Below, piece after piece: positions 9,094 to 16,338 of a DNA stretch of 48,485 bases; the first letter of the stretch is position 1; the number at the start of each line of letters is the position of its first letter. The position numbers and the translations under genes are program-made. This stretch comes from Micromonospora acroterricola (GTDB lineage Bacteria > Actinomycetota > Actinomycetes > Mycobacteriales > Micromonosporaceae), in contig NZ_QGKR01000350.1 in assembly GCF_003172955.1 (NCBI RefSeq), positions 1 through 48,485 of the forward strand. Direction: 5' to 3'. The notes under the pieces are model-generated. The model did no database searches and had not been told where the DNA came from. It was given only the letters and a program-made list of their open reading frames with translations.

Positions 9094-9353
9094 GCCACAC
9101 CCCTGGACCAGGTCGACAGGCGCCGGCGGGTACCGGCTCCGCCCGCCGCGTCGCCGACGGGCGGGTACGCGACCAGCGTCCCTGCCCGACCGTCTCGGCA
9201 GCGTCACCGCGACGACGCGGATCTAGACGAGCGGACGCGGCCGTCGCGCGAGTCACCGGGCGGCTGCGGCGCCTGCTCGACGGCCTCCTGGCGCAGTCCG
9301 GGGCCTGACCAGGGGGATGGTTTGCCACCGGGACCACCGGGCAGGAGTGCACC
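9094..9353. other. Intergenic region between divergent genes, 260 bp
   Basis: This gap separates the divergent sugar dehydrogenase and P450 genes. It should hold both promoters, but I see no convincing -35/-10 pair. No open frame in it looks like a gene. Confidence 0.4.
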
Positions 9354-10595
9354 ATGCCGAAACGCACCACCACGCGCCTCGATGACGCCCTCCCACTGGC
9401 CCTGGAGGGCTACGCCTGGCTGCCGAACAGGCTCCGTCAGGCCGACGCGGACGTCCTGCGGACCCGGCTGCTGGGGCAGCGTGCGGTGGCTCTGCACGGC
9501 CCGGCAGCCGCCCGCTTCTTCTACGACGAGCGGCACGTCCGTCGGCACGGCGCGATCCCGGGCCCGGTGCAGAGCACCCTGTTCGGCCACGGCGCCGTGC
9601 ACACCCTCGACGGCACTGCCCACCGGGTCCGCAAGGAGCTGTTAGTGGGGCTGCTCATGAACGGCGGCATCGACGGTCTGGTCGAGCGCAGCGGAGCGGC
9701 GTGGCAGGACGCCGCCCGGGACTGGCCGACCCGCGGCCCGGTGGTGCTCTTCGACGAGGTGAGCCGGGTGCTGACCCGGGCGGTCTGCGACTGGACCGGC
9801 ATCCCGCTGGCGCCGGCCGAGGTGCCGGCGCTCGCCGCCGACCTCGTCGCCATGGTCGACGGCTTCGCCACGGCCGGCCCCCGCCACTGGCGGGCACGGC
9901 GGGCCCGGACCCGCCGCGAGAACTGGCTGGCCACGCTGATCGAACAGGTACGTCGGGGGGAAACCACAGCGGCGGCGGGCTCCGCGGTCGCGGCGGTGGC
10001 CGAGCACCGGGACGCCGACGGCACACCGCTGGACGCCTGCGCCGCCGCCGTCGAGCTGCTCAACATCATCCGGCCCACGGTGGCGGTGAGCTGGTTCGTG
10101 GCGTTCACCGGACACGCCCTGCACCGCTGGCCGGAGCACCGGGACCGGCTCCGTGCGGCCGACCCGGCGTTCACCGAGGCGTACGCGCACGAGGTCCGCC
10201 GGTTCTATCCGTTCGCGCCGTTCGTCGGTGGGCGGGCGGTGACCGACCTCGCGTGGGACGGGGTACCCATCCCGTCCGGCGCGATCGTGCTGCTCGACCT
10301 GTACGGACAGAACCATGATCCCCGGCTCTGGCCGGAGCCGTACCGCTTCCGGCCGGAGCGGTTCCTGGGCCGGGAGATCGGGCCGTTCGAGCTGGTGCCG
10401 CAGGGCGGTGGCGACCCACGGACCGGCCACCGCTGCCCCGGCGAGCTGATCACCGTGGCGCTGCTGCGGGACCTCGCCGTGCGGCTGGCCCGCCTGGACC
10501 ACACGGTGCCCCCGCAGGACCTGCGCATCCCGCTGCACCGCATCCCCACCCGACCGGTGGATGGTCTGCTGATCAACGTCGGTGCGACGACCTGA
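9354..10595 (+). CDS. CYP152-like fatty-acid peroxygenase (cytochrome P450)
   Basis: Protein of 413 residues. The heme-ligand loop reads PQGGGDPRTGHRCPGE with Cys361 as thiolate ligand; the GHRCPGE form is specific to the CYP152 group. The I-helix carries NIIRPTVAVSWFV with Arg240-Pro241 in place of the usual acid-alcohol pair. In characterised CYP152 enzymes this Arg binds the fatty-acid carboxylate, so the enzyme uses hydrogen peroxide without a redox partner. It should hydroxylate or decarboxylate fatty acids; the regiochemistry cannot be read. AGGAG six bases before the ATG supports the start. No ferredoxin gene is adjacent, consistent with a peroxygenase. A strong hairpin follows the stop. 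Confidence 0.9.
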   Translation: MPKRTTTRLDDALPLALEGYAWLPNRLRQADADVLRTRLLGQRAVALHGPAAARFFYDERHVRRHGAIPGPVQSTLFGHGAVHTLDGTAHRVRKELLVGLLMNGGIDGLVERSGAAWQDAARDWPTRGPVVLFDEVSRVLTRAVCDWTGIPLAPAEVPALAADLVAMVDGFATAGPRHWRARRARTRRENWLATLIEQVRRGETTAAAGSAVAAVAEHRDADGTPLDACAAAVELLNIIRPTVAVSWFVAFTGHALHRWPEHRDRLRAADPAFTEAYAHEVRRFYPFAPFVGGRAVTDLAWDGVPIPSGAIVLLDLYGQNHDPRLWPEPYRFRPERFLGREIGPFELVPQGGGDPRTGHRCPGELITVALLRDLAVRLARLDHTVPPQDLRIPLHRIPTRPVDGLLINVGATT

Positions 10596-10613
10596 CGAGT
10601 CCACCCGACGAAC

Positions 10614-10646
10614 CGCGCCCGCGCCGCCGCCAGCGGCGCGGGCGCG
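10614..10646. terminator. Bidirectional terminator hairpin
   Basis: A perfect 14 bp GC stem (10614-10627 pairs with 10633-10646) with a five-base loop lies between the convergent P450 gene and the 62-residue ORF. It has no T-run, as is common in high-GC actinobacteria. Confidence 0.75.
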
Positions 10647-10660
10647 TCAGCCCGGGGCGG

Positions 10661-10849
10661 TCAGTCGACGCTGTCGCTGTCGGCCAGGCGCTCGTCCGGC
10701 GCCGCGGCGACGGGGTGCCCGGTGTCGTCCACGATGCCCGGCGCCATGCTGCCACCGTGCGCATCCTGTGCCGCCCGGGTCCGCCTCGCCGGCTCGTCCT
10801 GCGGAATCGCGTCACTGCCGCCGTCGCGTTGCTGCTCCGGGTTGCTCAT
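10661..10849 (-). CDS. Small hydrophilic protein of unknown function
   Basis: Protein of 62 residues, beginning MSNPEQQRDGGSDAIPQDEP and ending in acidic residues (ERLADSDSVD). It is very hydrophilic, with no membrane segment or cysteine, so it is probably disordered. The ATG at 10849 has AGGAAGGG nine bases upstream. A GTTT-N15-GGGTAC promoter of the group-3 stress-sigma type lies 36 bp ahead of the start. Both support a real gene despite its small size. Function unknown; a general-stress role is inferred only from the promoter. Confidence 0.55.
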   Translation of the reverse strand: MSNPEQQRDGGSDAIPQDEPARRTRAAQDAHGGSMAPGIVDDTGHPVAAAPDERLADSDSVD

Positions 10850-10884
10850 CCTGTGCGTCCCTTCCTCGGTCCTGCCCAGCGGCG

Positions 10885-10909
10885 GTACCCTCGCGAGCGG
10901 CACGGAAAC
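10885..10909 (-). promoter_or_regulatory. SigB/SigF-like promoter
   Basis: Read on the minus strand, GTTT (10909-10906) is followed after 15 bases by GGGTAC (10890-10885). This fits the GTTT-N14-17-GGGTAY consensus of actinobacterial stress sigma factors. It is positioned to drive the 62-residue ORF with a leader of about 28 nt. Confidence 0.55.
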
Positions 10910-10945
10910 GGGTCGCTGGGAACGCACAGCGGCATGCGGTCGCGG

Positions 10946-11548
10946 TCAGTCGGTGTCGGGCGCGTGTCCGGACGACTCGGTGTGCGCCCGTTCCCCGTCC
11001 TGGTCGAACATGGTGAGGATCTCGACCGGGCCGTCCAGGGCCCCGATGGAGTGCGGGATCATGGTGGAGAACTCGGCCGCCTCGCCCGCGTCGACGGTCA
11101 TCTGCCGTCCGCCGAGGTGCAGCACGACGGTGCCGCTGAGCACGGTGAACCATTCCCATCCCGGATGAACGGCCAGGTGCCCGGGGCCGGTGCGCCGGTC
11201 GGGAGTGATCCGCATCTTGGCCACCAGCCGGCCGCCGTGCTGCGCCGCGTCACGCGACAGCACCCACGTGGTCAGGCCGGGCTCCTGGTGCTGCAACGGA
11301 CGAATGATCACGTCGGCGTCGTCGACGGGCTCCACGAGATGATCGATCGTCGTGCCCAGCTCCCGGGCGAGCGCGACGAGCTGGTCGAGGTCGATGCGCC
11401 GGTGGCCGGTCTCGATCCGGCTCAGTGTCGATGGGCTGATGTGGCAGCGAGCGGCGAGAGAGTCGAGGCTCCACCCGCGGGCCTGCCGCAGTCCACGGAT
11501 GCGTTGCCGAACAACCTCTGACAGATCGACGTGTGCCACGGGTGCCAT
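10946..11548 (-). CDS. XRE-family regulator with C-terminal cupin domain
   Basis: Protein of 200 residues. The N-terminal helix-turn-helix (about 12-66) reads VRQRIRGLRQARGWSLDSLAARCHISPSTLSRIETGHRRIDLDQLVALARELG. The C-terminal half is a cupin barrel (GHLAVHPGWEWFTVLSGTVVLHLGGRQMTVDAGEAAEFSTMIPHSIGAL), the usual layout of MerR/XRE-cupin metabolite sensors. The ATG at 11548 was chosen, but a TTGCTG-N16-TAGCAT promoter overlaps it. A leaderless GTG at 11539, three codons later, is therefore a serious alternative. It is divergent from the methyltransferase across two palindromic sites and probably represses both genes. Confidence 0.85.
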   Translation of the reverse strand: MAPVAHVDLSEVVRQRIRGLRQARGWSLDSLAARCHISPSTLSRIETGHRRIDLDQLVALARELGTTIDHLVEPVDDADVIIRPLQHQEPGLTTWVLSRDAAQHGGRLVAKMRITPDRRTGPGHLAVHPGWEWFTVLSGTVVLHLGGRQMTVDAGEAAEFSTMIPHSIGALDGPVEILTMFDQDGERAHTESSGHAPDTD

Positions 11549-11559
11549 GCTACGACCTC

Positions 11560-11595
11560 TTGCGAAAACAGCAAGGACCATTGCGGAAATCGCAG
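11560..11595. promoter_or_regulatory. Tandem palindromic operator, XRE/methyltransferase
   Basis: Two related sites occur: TTGCGAAAACAGCAA (11560-11574) and TTGCGGAAATCGCAG (11581-11595). Each has TTGC/GCAA-type arms, and their centres are 21 bp apart, two helical turns, so bound dimers would sit on one face. The left site overlaps the -35 of the regulator promoter; the right site overlaps a TTGCGG-N16-TACCGT candidate promoter for the methyltransferase. Confidence 0.6.
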
Positions 11596-11644
11596 CACCG
11601 CTTACCGTTGAGGCGACCAACGAGAAGACGCCAGGAGGCGAGCG

Positions 11645-12319
11645 ATGAGCAGGCCGCACGACGAGCATGGGTCGCCACACGCGGATCACCCCCCGTTCGG
11701 CCCGCAGTGGTGGGAGCGGCACTACCAGGAGTACGCGGCGCGGCACGGCTCGCCGAGCCCTCAGCTGGTGGCCGAGGTGACCGGCCTTCCCGCCGGGTCG
11801 GCGCTGGACGCCGGCTGCGGGCATGGAGCCGACGCGCTCTGGCTCGCCCGGCAGGGCTGGCAGGTGACGGCGGTCGACGTGTCTCCGACGGCCGTCAGCG
11901 ACGCCAGGGACTTCGTCGGACACGAGGAACCCGACCTCGCGTCACACATCGCCTGGGTCGTGGCCGACCTGACGACGTGGCAACCGCCGCAGCAGTACGA
12001 CCTGGTCGTGAGCCAGTACGTCCATCCCGCCATGCCCTTCGACGAGTTCGTGGCCCGACTGGCCCAGGCTGTCGCCCCCGACGGCACGCTGCTCGTCGTC
12101 GGGCACGACCATGCCGACGAACACTCCGCGGCCCACGCCCCCGACAAGGCCTCGATCGACCTCGACGCCGTCACCGGTTCCCTGGCCGCGGAGCTGTGGG
12201 TCGTCGACGTGGCGGCGACCCGGACCCGGCAGATCGAGCACGGCCCGACTCGGAGGAGCATTCACGACCTGGTCGTCAGGGCCCACCGCAAGCCGGACGG
12301 CAACGGGGCGCGAGCCTGA
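11645..12319 (+). CDS. SAM-dependent class I methyltransferase
   Basis: Protein of 224 residues with a Rossmann methyltransferase core. Motif I is ALDAGCGHGADALWLARQGWQVTAVDVSPTAV, motif II includes VADLTTWQPPQQYDLVVSQYVH, and GTLLVVGHD follows. The N-terminus (PFGPQWWERHYQEYAARHGSPSPQLVAEVTGL) is of the tellurite-resistance/UbiE-like small-molecule methyltransferase type. AGGAGG seven bases before the ATG confirms the start. The divergent XRE-cupin regulator and the shared tandem operator suggest induction by a small metabolite. The substrate is not predictable. Confidence 0.85.
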   Translation: MSRPHDEHGSPHADHPPFGPQWWERHYQEYAARHGSPSPQLVAEVTGLPAGSALDAGCGHGADALWLARQGWQVTAVDVSPTAVSDARDFVGHEEPDLASHIAWVVADLTTWQPPQQYDLVVSQYVHPAMPFDEFVARLAQAVAPDGTLLVVGHDHADEHSAAHAPDKASIDLDAVTGSLAAELWVVDVAATRTRQIEHGPTRRSIHDLVVRAHRKPDGNGARA

Positions 12320-12448
12320 AGCTGCGACGGGCTCACCGGCACCCGCCCCGTCCGCGCCATCCCGCTTCCGAAGGTCGGCCCTCCCTGCCGACGACGTGCC
12401 CGTCATCGATTTGTCGAGGTCACGCTGGAGCCGCTACGGTGCCGGAGC

Positions 12449-12472
12449 GAGGAAGAACGACCATTCTTCCTC
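12449..12472. promoter_or_regulatory. Perfect 9+9 dyad upstream of GNAT gene
   Basis: GAGGAAGAA and TTCTTCCTC flank six bases, giving a perfect inverted repeat 50 bp before the GNAT start. It is much less GC-rich than the terminators in this window and has no T-run. I favour a protein-binding operator over a terminator for the methyltransferase gene. Confidence 0.45.
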
Positions 12473-12521
12473 TGCTGCTGAGCAGGGCATTCGTGCACCT
12501 GGACGCCCGAGGGAGGTAGCC

Positions 12522-13283
12522 ATGGACGGAACGGCCGATCGGATGGCGGCGGCCTATTTCGCCGCCATCGAGTTCCTCTGCGAGGTGACCCCGAAGGGCT
12601 GGTACGCCGAGCGGGGCACCGCCCGCGCAGCGGTGACGCGGGCCAGCGTCGCGACGCTCAACGCGGCCTACGACACGACGCTGGAACCGGATCTCGGGTC
12701 GCTCGACGAGATGGCGACCGAGGTCGGCAGACAGGCCCCGCACTGGTCGATCATGGTGCGTGGCGAGGTGGGCGGCGAGGTCGCCGCCCTCGCGGCCCGG
12801 CACGGGCTGCGCGAACGCAGCGATCTGCCACTGCTGGCCTGCGCTGCCAGCGACATCGTGTTCGGGGCCGGCGCGGCGCAGCGGAAGCGGGTACGCCAGG
12901 TCGGCGCGGCGGAGAGCGACCTCTACACCCACACCCTCACCGCGAGCTTCGAGGCTCCCGAGGGCGCCTTCGGCTCACTGATGGGCGGTGGTGTGCTCGA
13001 CGCCGACCCCGTCACGGGCTATCTGGTCGAGGAGTCCGGCCGGCCCGCCGGCACCGGGCTCGGGCTCCGGACCCCCGGCGTCGTCGGCGTTTTCAACATC
13101 GCCGTCGTGCCGTCCGCACGGGGCCGCGGCCTGGGCCGGGCGATCACCGAGACCGTGCTGCTCGATGGCGTCGCGGCCGGCGCGGACGCCGCCTACCTGC
13201 ACTCCAGCGCGGTGGGCCGACCGCTGTACGAGTCGATGGGTTTCCGTCTCCTGGAGACGTGGACGGTGTTCCACGCACGCTGA
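12522..13283 (+). CDS. GNAT-family N-acetyltransferase
   Basis: Protein of 253 residues. The C-terminal half is a GNAT fold: GVVGVFNIAVVPSARGRGLGRAITETVL carries the acetyl-CoA loop motif RGRGLG, and the ending LHSSAVGRPLYESMGFRLLETWTVF is the usual last strands. The N-terminal half (about 1-125) is a degenerate GNAT-like or unknown domain with no recognisable motif. GGGAGG before the ATG at 12522 fixes the start. The substrate is unknown. It follows the methyltransferase gene by 202 bp that contain a perfect dyad, so it probably has its own promoter. Confidence 0.8.
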   Translation: MDGTADRMAAAYFAAIEFLCEVTPKGWYAERGTARAAVTRASVATLNAAYDTTLEPDLGSLDEMATEVGRQAPHWSIMVRGEVGGEVAALAARHGLRERSDLPLLACAASDIVFGAGAAQRKRVRQVGAAESDLYTHTLTASFEAPEGAFGSLMGGGVLDADPVTGYLVEESGRPAGTGLGLRTPGVVGVFNIAVVPSARGRGLGRAITETVLLDGVAAGADAAYLHSSAVGRPLYESMGFRLLETWTVFHAR

Positions 13284-13364
13284 CGGCCACGACCGTCAGT
13301 CCACGACGAGAGACGTCGGCTGGCGCACCTGACCGCGCCATGACACCCCGGTGGGAGAGAACCC

Positions 13365-14099
13365 ATGACCTTCAGTGAGAACGTACGCTCGGCCTTCCGG
13401 CGCGGTGAGACCGACGCCGTGGCGCGCATGAGCGAAGCCGAGATCGAGCGGGCCCGGGCGGCCGGCGACCCGGCGGGCGAGGTGGAGGCCCGGTACAGCC
13501 TGGCCCGGGTCGCCATCCGCGGCGGCGACCTGCCCGGCGGGGAGGCGCGGGCCCGGGAGGCTCTCGAGGTCGCGCTGCGTTCCGGCCGGCGGAGCCTCGA
13601 GGAGCGGCCGAGGCACGTGCTGGCCGCCGTGGCCCGGATGTCCGGGGAACTGCTCCGTGCAAGGGTCCTGTACCGGGAGAGCATCGCCCTCAACGAGGCG
13701 CTCGACCAGCCCAAGATGGTCAACTCCGAGTATCACAACCTCGCGTTCTGCGAACTGGGTCTGGGCAATCTCGACGTGGCGAGGCAGCTGTTCGCCGAGG
13801 GGCGTGAGCGGGTGTTCCGTCATGGCTGGGCCGACTTCGTGCCGTACGTCTGCGTGGCGGACGCCGCGCTCGCCTCGCTCGAAGGTGATCACACGCGTGC
13901 GGCGCGGATGATCGGTGTCGCCGATGCCGCGTTCGCGTCGCTCGGCCAGGTACCGGACCCGGACGACGGGGCCGACCTCGCCAGGGCACGCGCCGCCGCG
14001 ACCGGGGAGCTCGGCCCGGCCGCCTTCGCCGAGGAGTACGCACGCGGTCAGCTCCTCGACCCGCACGCGGCCTTCGACGCCGTCCCGGATGGCTCCTGA
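13365..14099 (+). CDS. TPR-containing protein
   Basis: Protein of 244 residues made of helical pairs. TPR-like repeats can be read at AGEVEARYSLARVAIRGGDLPGGEARAREALEVA, GELLRARVLYRESIALNEALDQPKMVNSEYHNLAFCELGLGNLDVARQLFAEG and VADAALASLEGDHTRAARMIGVADAAF. There is no DNA-binding, kinase or enzymatic domain. It resembles the C-terminal TPR part of large LuxR or SARP-type regulators but is free-standing, so it is either a small adaptor or a remnant. GGGAGA ten bases before the ATG supports an independent start. Its stop is 41 bp from the convergent multicopper-oxidase gene. Confidence 0.7.
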   Translation: MTFSENVRSAFRRGETDAVARMSEAEIERARAAGDPAGEVEARYSLARVAIRGGDLPGGEARAREALEVALRSGRRSLEERPRHVLAAVARMSGELLRARVLYRESIALNEALDQPKMVNSEYHNLAFCELGLGNLDVARQLFAEGRERVFRHGWADFVPYVCVADAALASLEGDHTRAARMIGVADAAFASLGQVPDPDDGADLARARAAATGELGPAAFAEEYARGQLLDPHAAFDAVPDGS

Positions 14100-14140
14100 G
14101 CCCAGACCTCCCCGACGGGGCGGTCCTCCGATGTGGCGGG

Positions 14141-15880
14141 TCACGAGTACATCAGGTGCAGCGTCATCCCGGCGTCGGCGTGCGGCAGGTTGTGGCAGTG
14201 GTTGGCCCACGTTCCGGGATTGTCGGCCCGGAACGCCACCTCCCAGACGTCACCGGGGCGTACGTCGAACGAGTCCAGCCACAGCGGGCTCCCGGTCGCC
14301 GGCCTTCCGTCGCGGGACAGCACCAGGACGTGATGCCCGTGCAGGTGCCACGGGTGCACGGCCGTCGACCGGTTCACGATGGTGAAACGGACGATGTCGC
14401 CGAGGCGTACGACCTGGGGCGGGATGTCCGGCGCGGCCGCGCCGTTGACGGTGTGGGCGTACCGCGGCAGCAGCCCGGACAGGTCGAGGCCGCGGTCGAG
14501 GACGAGGGTGAACTCTTTGTCGTACCGGGACCACCGCACCGGGGCGGCGACGCCGTAGGTGAGCGGGTCCAGCACCGGCCACGTGCCGGTCGCCGCCGTC
14601 ACCGGCCCGGTCGAGTAGACAGCCCGTCCGTCGACGAACAGCGCCACCGGCGTGGCGGGACCGGTGAACACCAGGTCGTAGCGTCCGCCGGCCGGGATCA
14701 GCACGGCGGTGTCCACCAGTGAGGTCGAGCCCCGCAGGTCGGATCCGTCGATCGCGGCGACCCGGAACGGGGTCCCCGCGAGGGCGTACCGGTGCGTGGT
14801 GCTGTCGGTGTTGATCAGCCGCAGCCGCACGGGCACCCCCGCCTCGACCGGCTCCGTCCTCGGTGCGGGCAGCGGAAGGCCGGCCAGCGTGTGGACCGGC
14901 ACCGTGACGTCCACGCCGGTCACGGGCGCCGGGCGTACCACCAGGACGCCGTAGAGCCCCATCCGCACGCCGACGTCGGACACCGCGTGCGTGTGGTACC
15001 AGTACGTCCCGACCTGATCGGCGCGGAACCGGTAGACGAACTCCTGTCCGGGCAGCACCGCCGCCTGCGTGACGCCGGGCACCCCGTCCTGACCGTTCGG
15101 CACGTCGTACCCGTGCCAGTGCAGCGTGACGCCTCGGGCGATGTCCCGGTTGCGCAGCGTCACCTCCAGGACGTCGCCGACCGTGGCGGTCAGCTCCGGC
15201 CCGGGAACCTGCCCGTTGAACGCCCACGCCGCGACGTCACGGCCGCTCACGCGCACCGTGGCGGTGCCGGCCGTCAGGGTGACCCGCCCGGTCGGTTCGC
15301 CCACGGTCCGCGCGTCCCGATATTCGTGATCATGGGGTACGCCGGGAGCGGCGTTCGGAGCGACGGTGAGCCCGGTTCCGGTCACCAGCGCCGCGACCGC
15401 CACGACGAGGGCCGCCCGGGACACCGTCCGGGTGGGGCGCCTTCCGAGGACGCGCCATGACATGGCGGTCGCCGCGACGGTCCCGGCGACCGCGAGCAGC
15501 CCGGCGCCCGCCGACACCGGGTAGCCGTGCAGGACCGTCACGAGCAGGCCGCCGCCCACGGCGTACCCGGCGAAGAGGAGCGGGACCGCGGCGGACCGGA
15601 TGTCGCCCGGGGCCCGCAGCAGCCGCGGCCCGGCGACGGCCACCGCCGCGAGGGACAGCGGGGCGGCGACGAGGACCTTCTCCGCCGCGAACCACCAGCC
15701 GGCGCGGGCGAGCGCGGCGATCGTGATCGCGCGGGCGAGCGTGGCGAGCAGCGCGAAGGCGGCCAGCCCCAGCGCCAGCGGCCGGCGCCGGGCGGCCGAC
15801 GCGGCGCCGCCGCCCAGCCACCCGGCGGCCGCGAGGACCGCGAGAACGAGATCGGCCGCGAGCAGGGAGCCGGTCGTCAT
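14141..15880 (-). CDS. Multicopper oxidase with N-terminal membrane domain
   Basis: Protein of 579 residues. About 160 N-terminal residues form around five membrane helices (LLAADLVLAVLAAAGWLGG through AALVVAVAALVTGTGL). A laccase-like cupredoxin region follows. All copper motifs are present: LHWHGYD, YWYHTHAVSDVG, HPWHLHGHH and NHCHNLPHADAGM, including the T1 Cys, His and axial Met. It should be a membrane-anchored oxidase facing outward that reduces oxygen while oxidising cuprous ion, phenols or another donor. The ATG overlaps the DUF6220-like stop (ATGA), so it is translationally coupled to that gene. The fused membrane part suggests electron entry from the membrane, which is inference. 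Confidence 0.88.
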   Translation of the reverse strand: MTTGSLLAADLVLAVLAAAGWLGGGAASAARRRPLALGLAAFALLATLARAITIAALARAGWWFAAEKVLVAAPLSLAAVAVAGPRLLRAPGDIRSAAVPLLFAGYAVGGGLLVTVLHGYPVSAGAGLLAVAGTVAATAMSWRVLGRRPTRTVSRAALVVAVAALVTGTGLTVAPNAAPGVPHDHEYRDARTVGEPTGRVTLTAGTATVRVSGRDVAAWAFNGQVPGPELTATVGDVLEVTLRNRDIARGVTLHWHGYDVPNGQDGVPGVTQAAVLPGQEFVYRFRADQVGTYWYHTHAVSDVGVRMGLYGVLVVRPAPVTGVDVTVPVHTLAGLPLPAPRTEPVEAGVPVRLRLINTDSTTHRYALAGTPFRVAAIDGSDLRGSTSLVDTAVLIPAGGRYDLVFTGPATPVALFVDGRAVYSTGPVTAATGTWPVLDPLTYGVAAPVRWSRYDKEFTLVLDRGLDLSGLLPRYAHTVNGAAAPDIPPQVVRLGDIVRFTIVNRSTAVHPWHLHGHHVLVLSRDGRPATGSPLWLDSFDVRPGDVWEVAFRADNPGTWANHCHNLPHADAGMTLHLMYS

Positions 15881-16329
15881 GCCGGCTCACCCGCCCGGAC
15901 GGGCACGGGGGTGGCGCCGGCCGGCGCCGGGCGGGACAGCTTTCGCGCGGCCTGGGCCACACCGACCGCGACGTGCACCGCGACGATGCCGATGATCGCG
16001 TGCAGTCCCGCGATGGTGAGGCCGAACGGCGTGCTGGCGCCCGCGGCATCGGTGGACCCGTTCGCGAGCATCGCGATGAGCGCCTGCACGACGACCAGGC
16101 CGATCGGCAGGATCGCCAGTCCGACGAGCCGGCCCGGCGCCCTCGCCAACGCCGCGAACAGGGTGGTGAGCAGGGTGAGAACGGGGATGACCGCCATGCC
16201 GTTGACGCTGTGCAGGGCGTACGCGCCGTCGCCCGCGGGTTTCGTGAACGCGCCCACGGCGGCGAAGACGAACTGCAGGACGAACGAGACGAGCAACAGG
16301 GTGCTGACGATGACGAATGCCTTGCGCAT
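15877..16329 (-). CDS. DUF6220-like four-helix membrane protein
   Basis: Protein of 150 residues with about four transmembrane helices: AFVIVSTLLLVSFVLQFVFAAVGAF, VIPVLTLLTTLFAALA, GLAILPIGLVVVQALIAML and GLHAIIGIVAVHVAVGVAQAA. Histidines in or next to helices (LHSVNGM, LHAIIG, VHVAVG) could ligate heme, as in small cytochrome-b-like proteins. The resemblance to DUF6220 is from memory. It lies nine bases after the AhpD-like gene and overlaps the multicopper-oxidase start by four bases, so it is the middle gene of a three-gene operon. A membrane redox partner of the oxidase is a reasonable guess, no more. Confidence 0.65.
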   Translation of the reverse strand: MRKAFVIVSTLLLVSFVLQFVFAAVGAFTKPAGDGAYALHSVNGMAVIPVLTLLTTLFAALARAPGRLVGLAILPIGLVVVQALIAMLANGSTDAAGASTPFGLTIAGLHAIIGIVAVHVAVGVAQAARKLSRPAPAGATPVPVRAGEPA

Positions 16330-16338
16330 GGTGACCTC

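Noticed and set aside
9354..10595. P450 gene as part of a natural-product cluster
   Set aside because: No PKS, NRPS, terpene synthase or other biosynthetic core enzyme is in the window, and the CYP152 motifs indicate fatty-acid metabolism.
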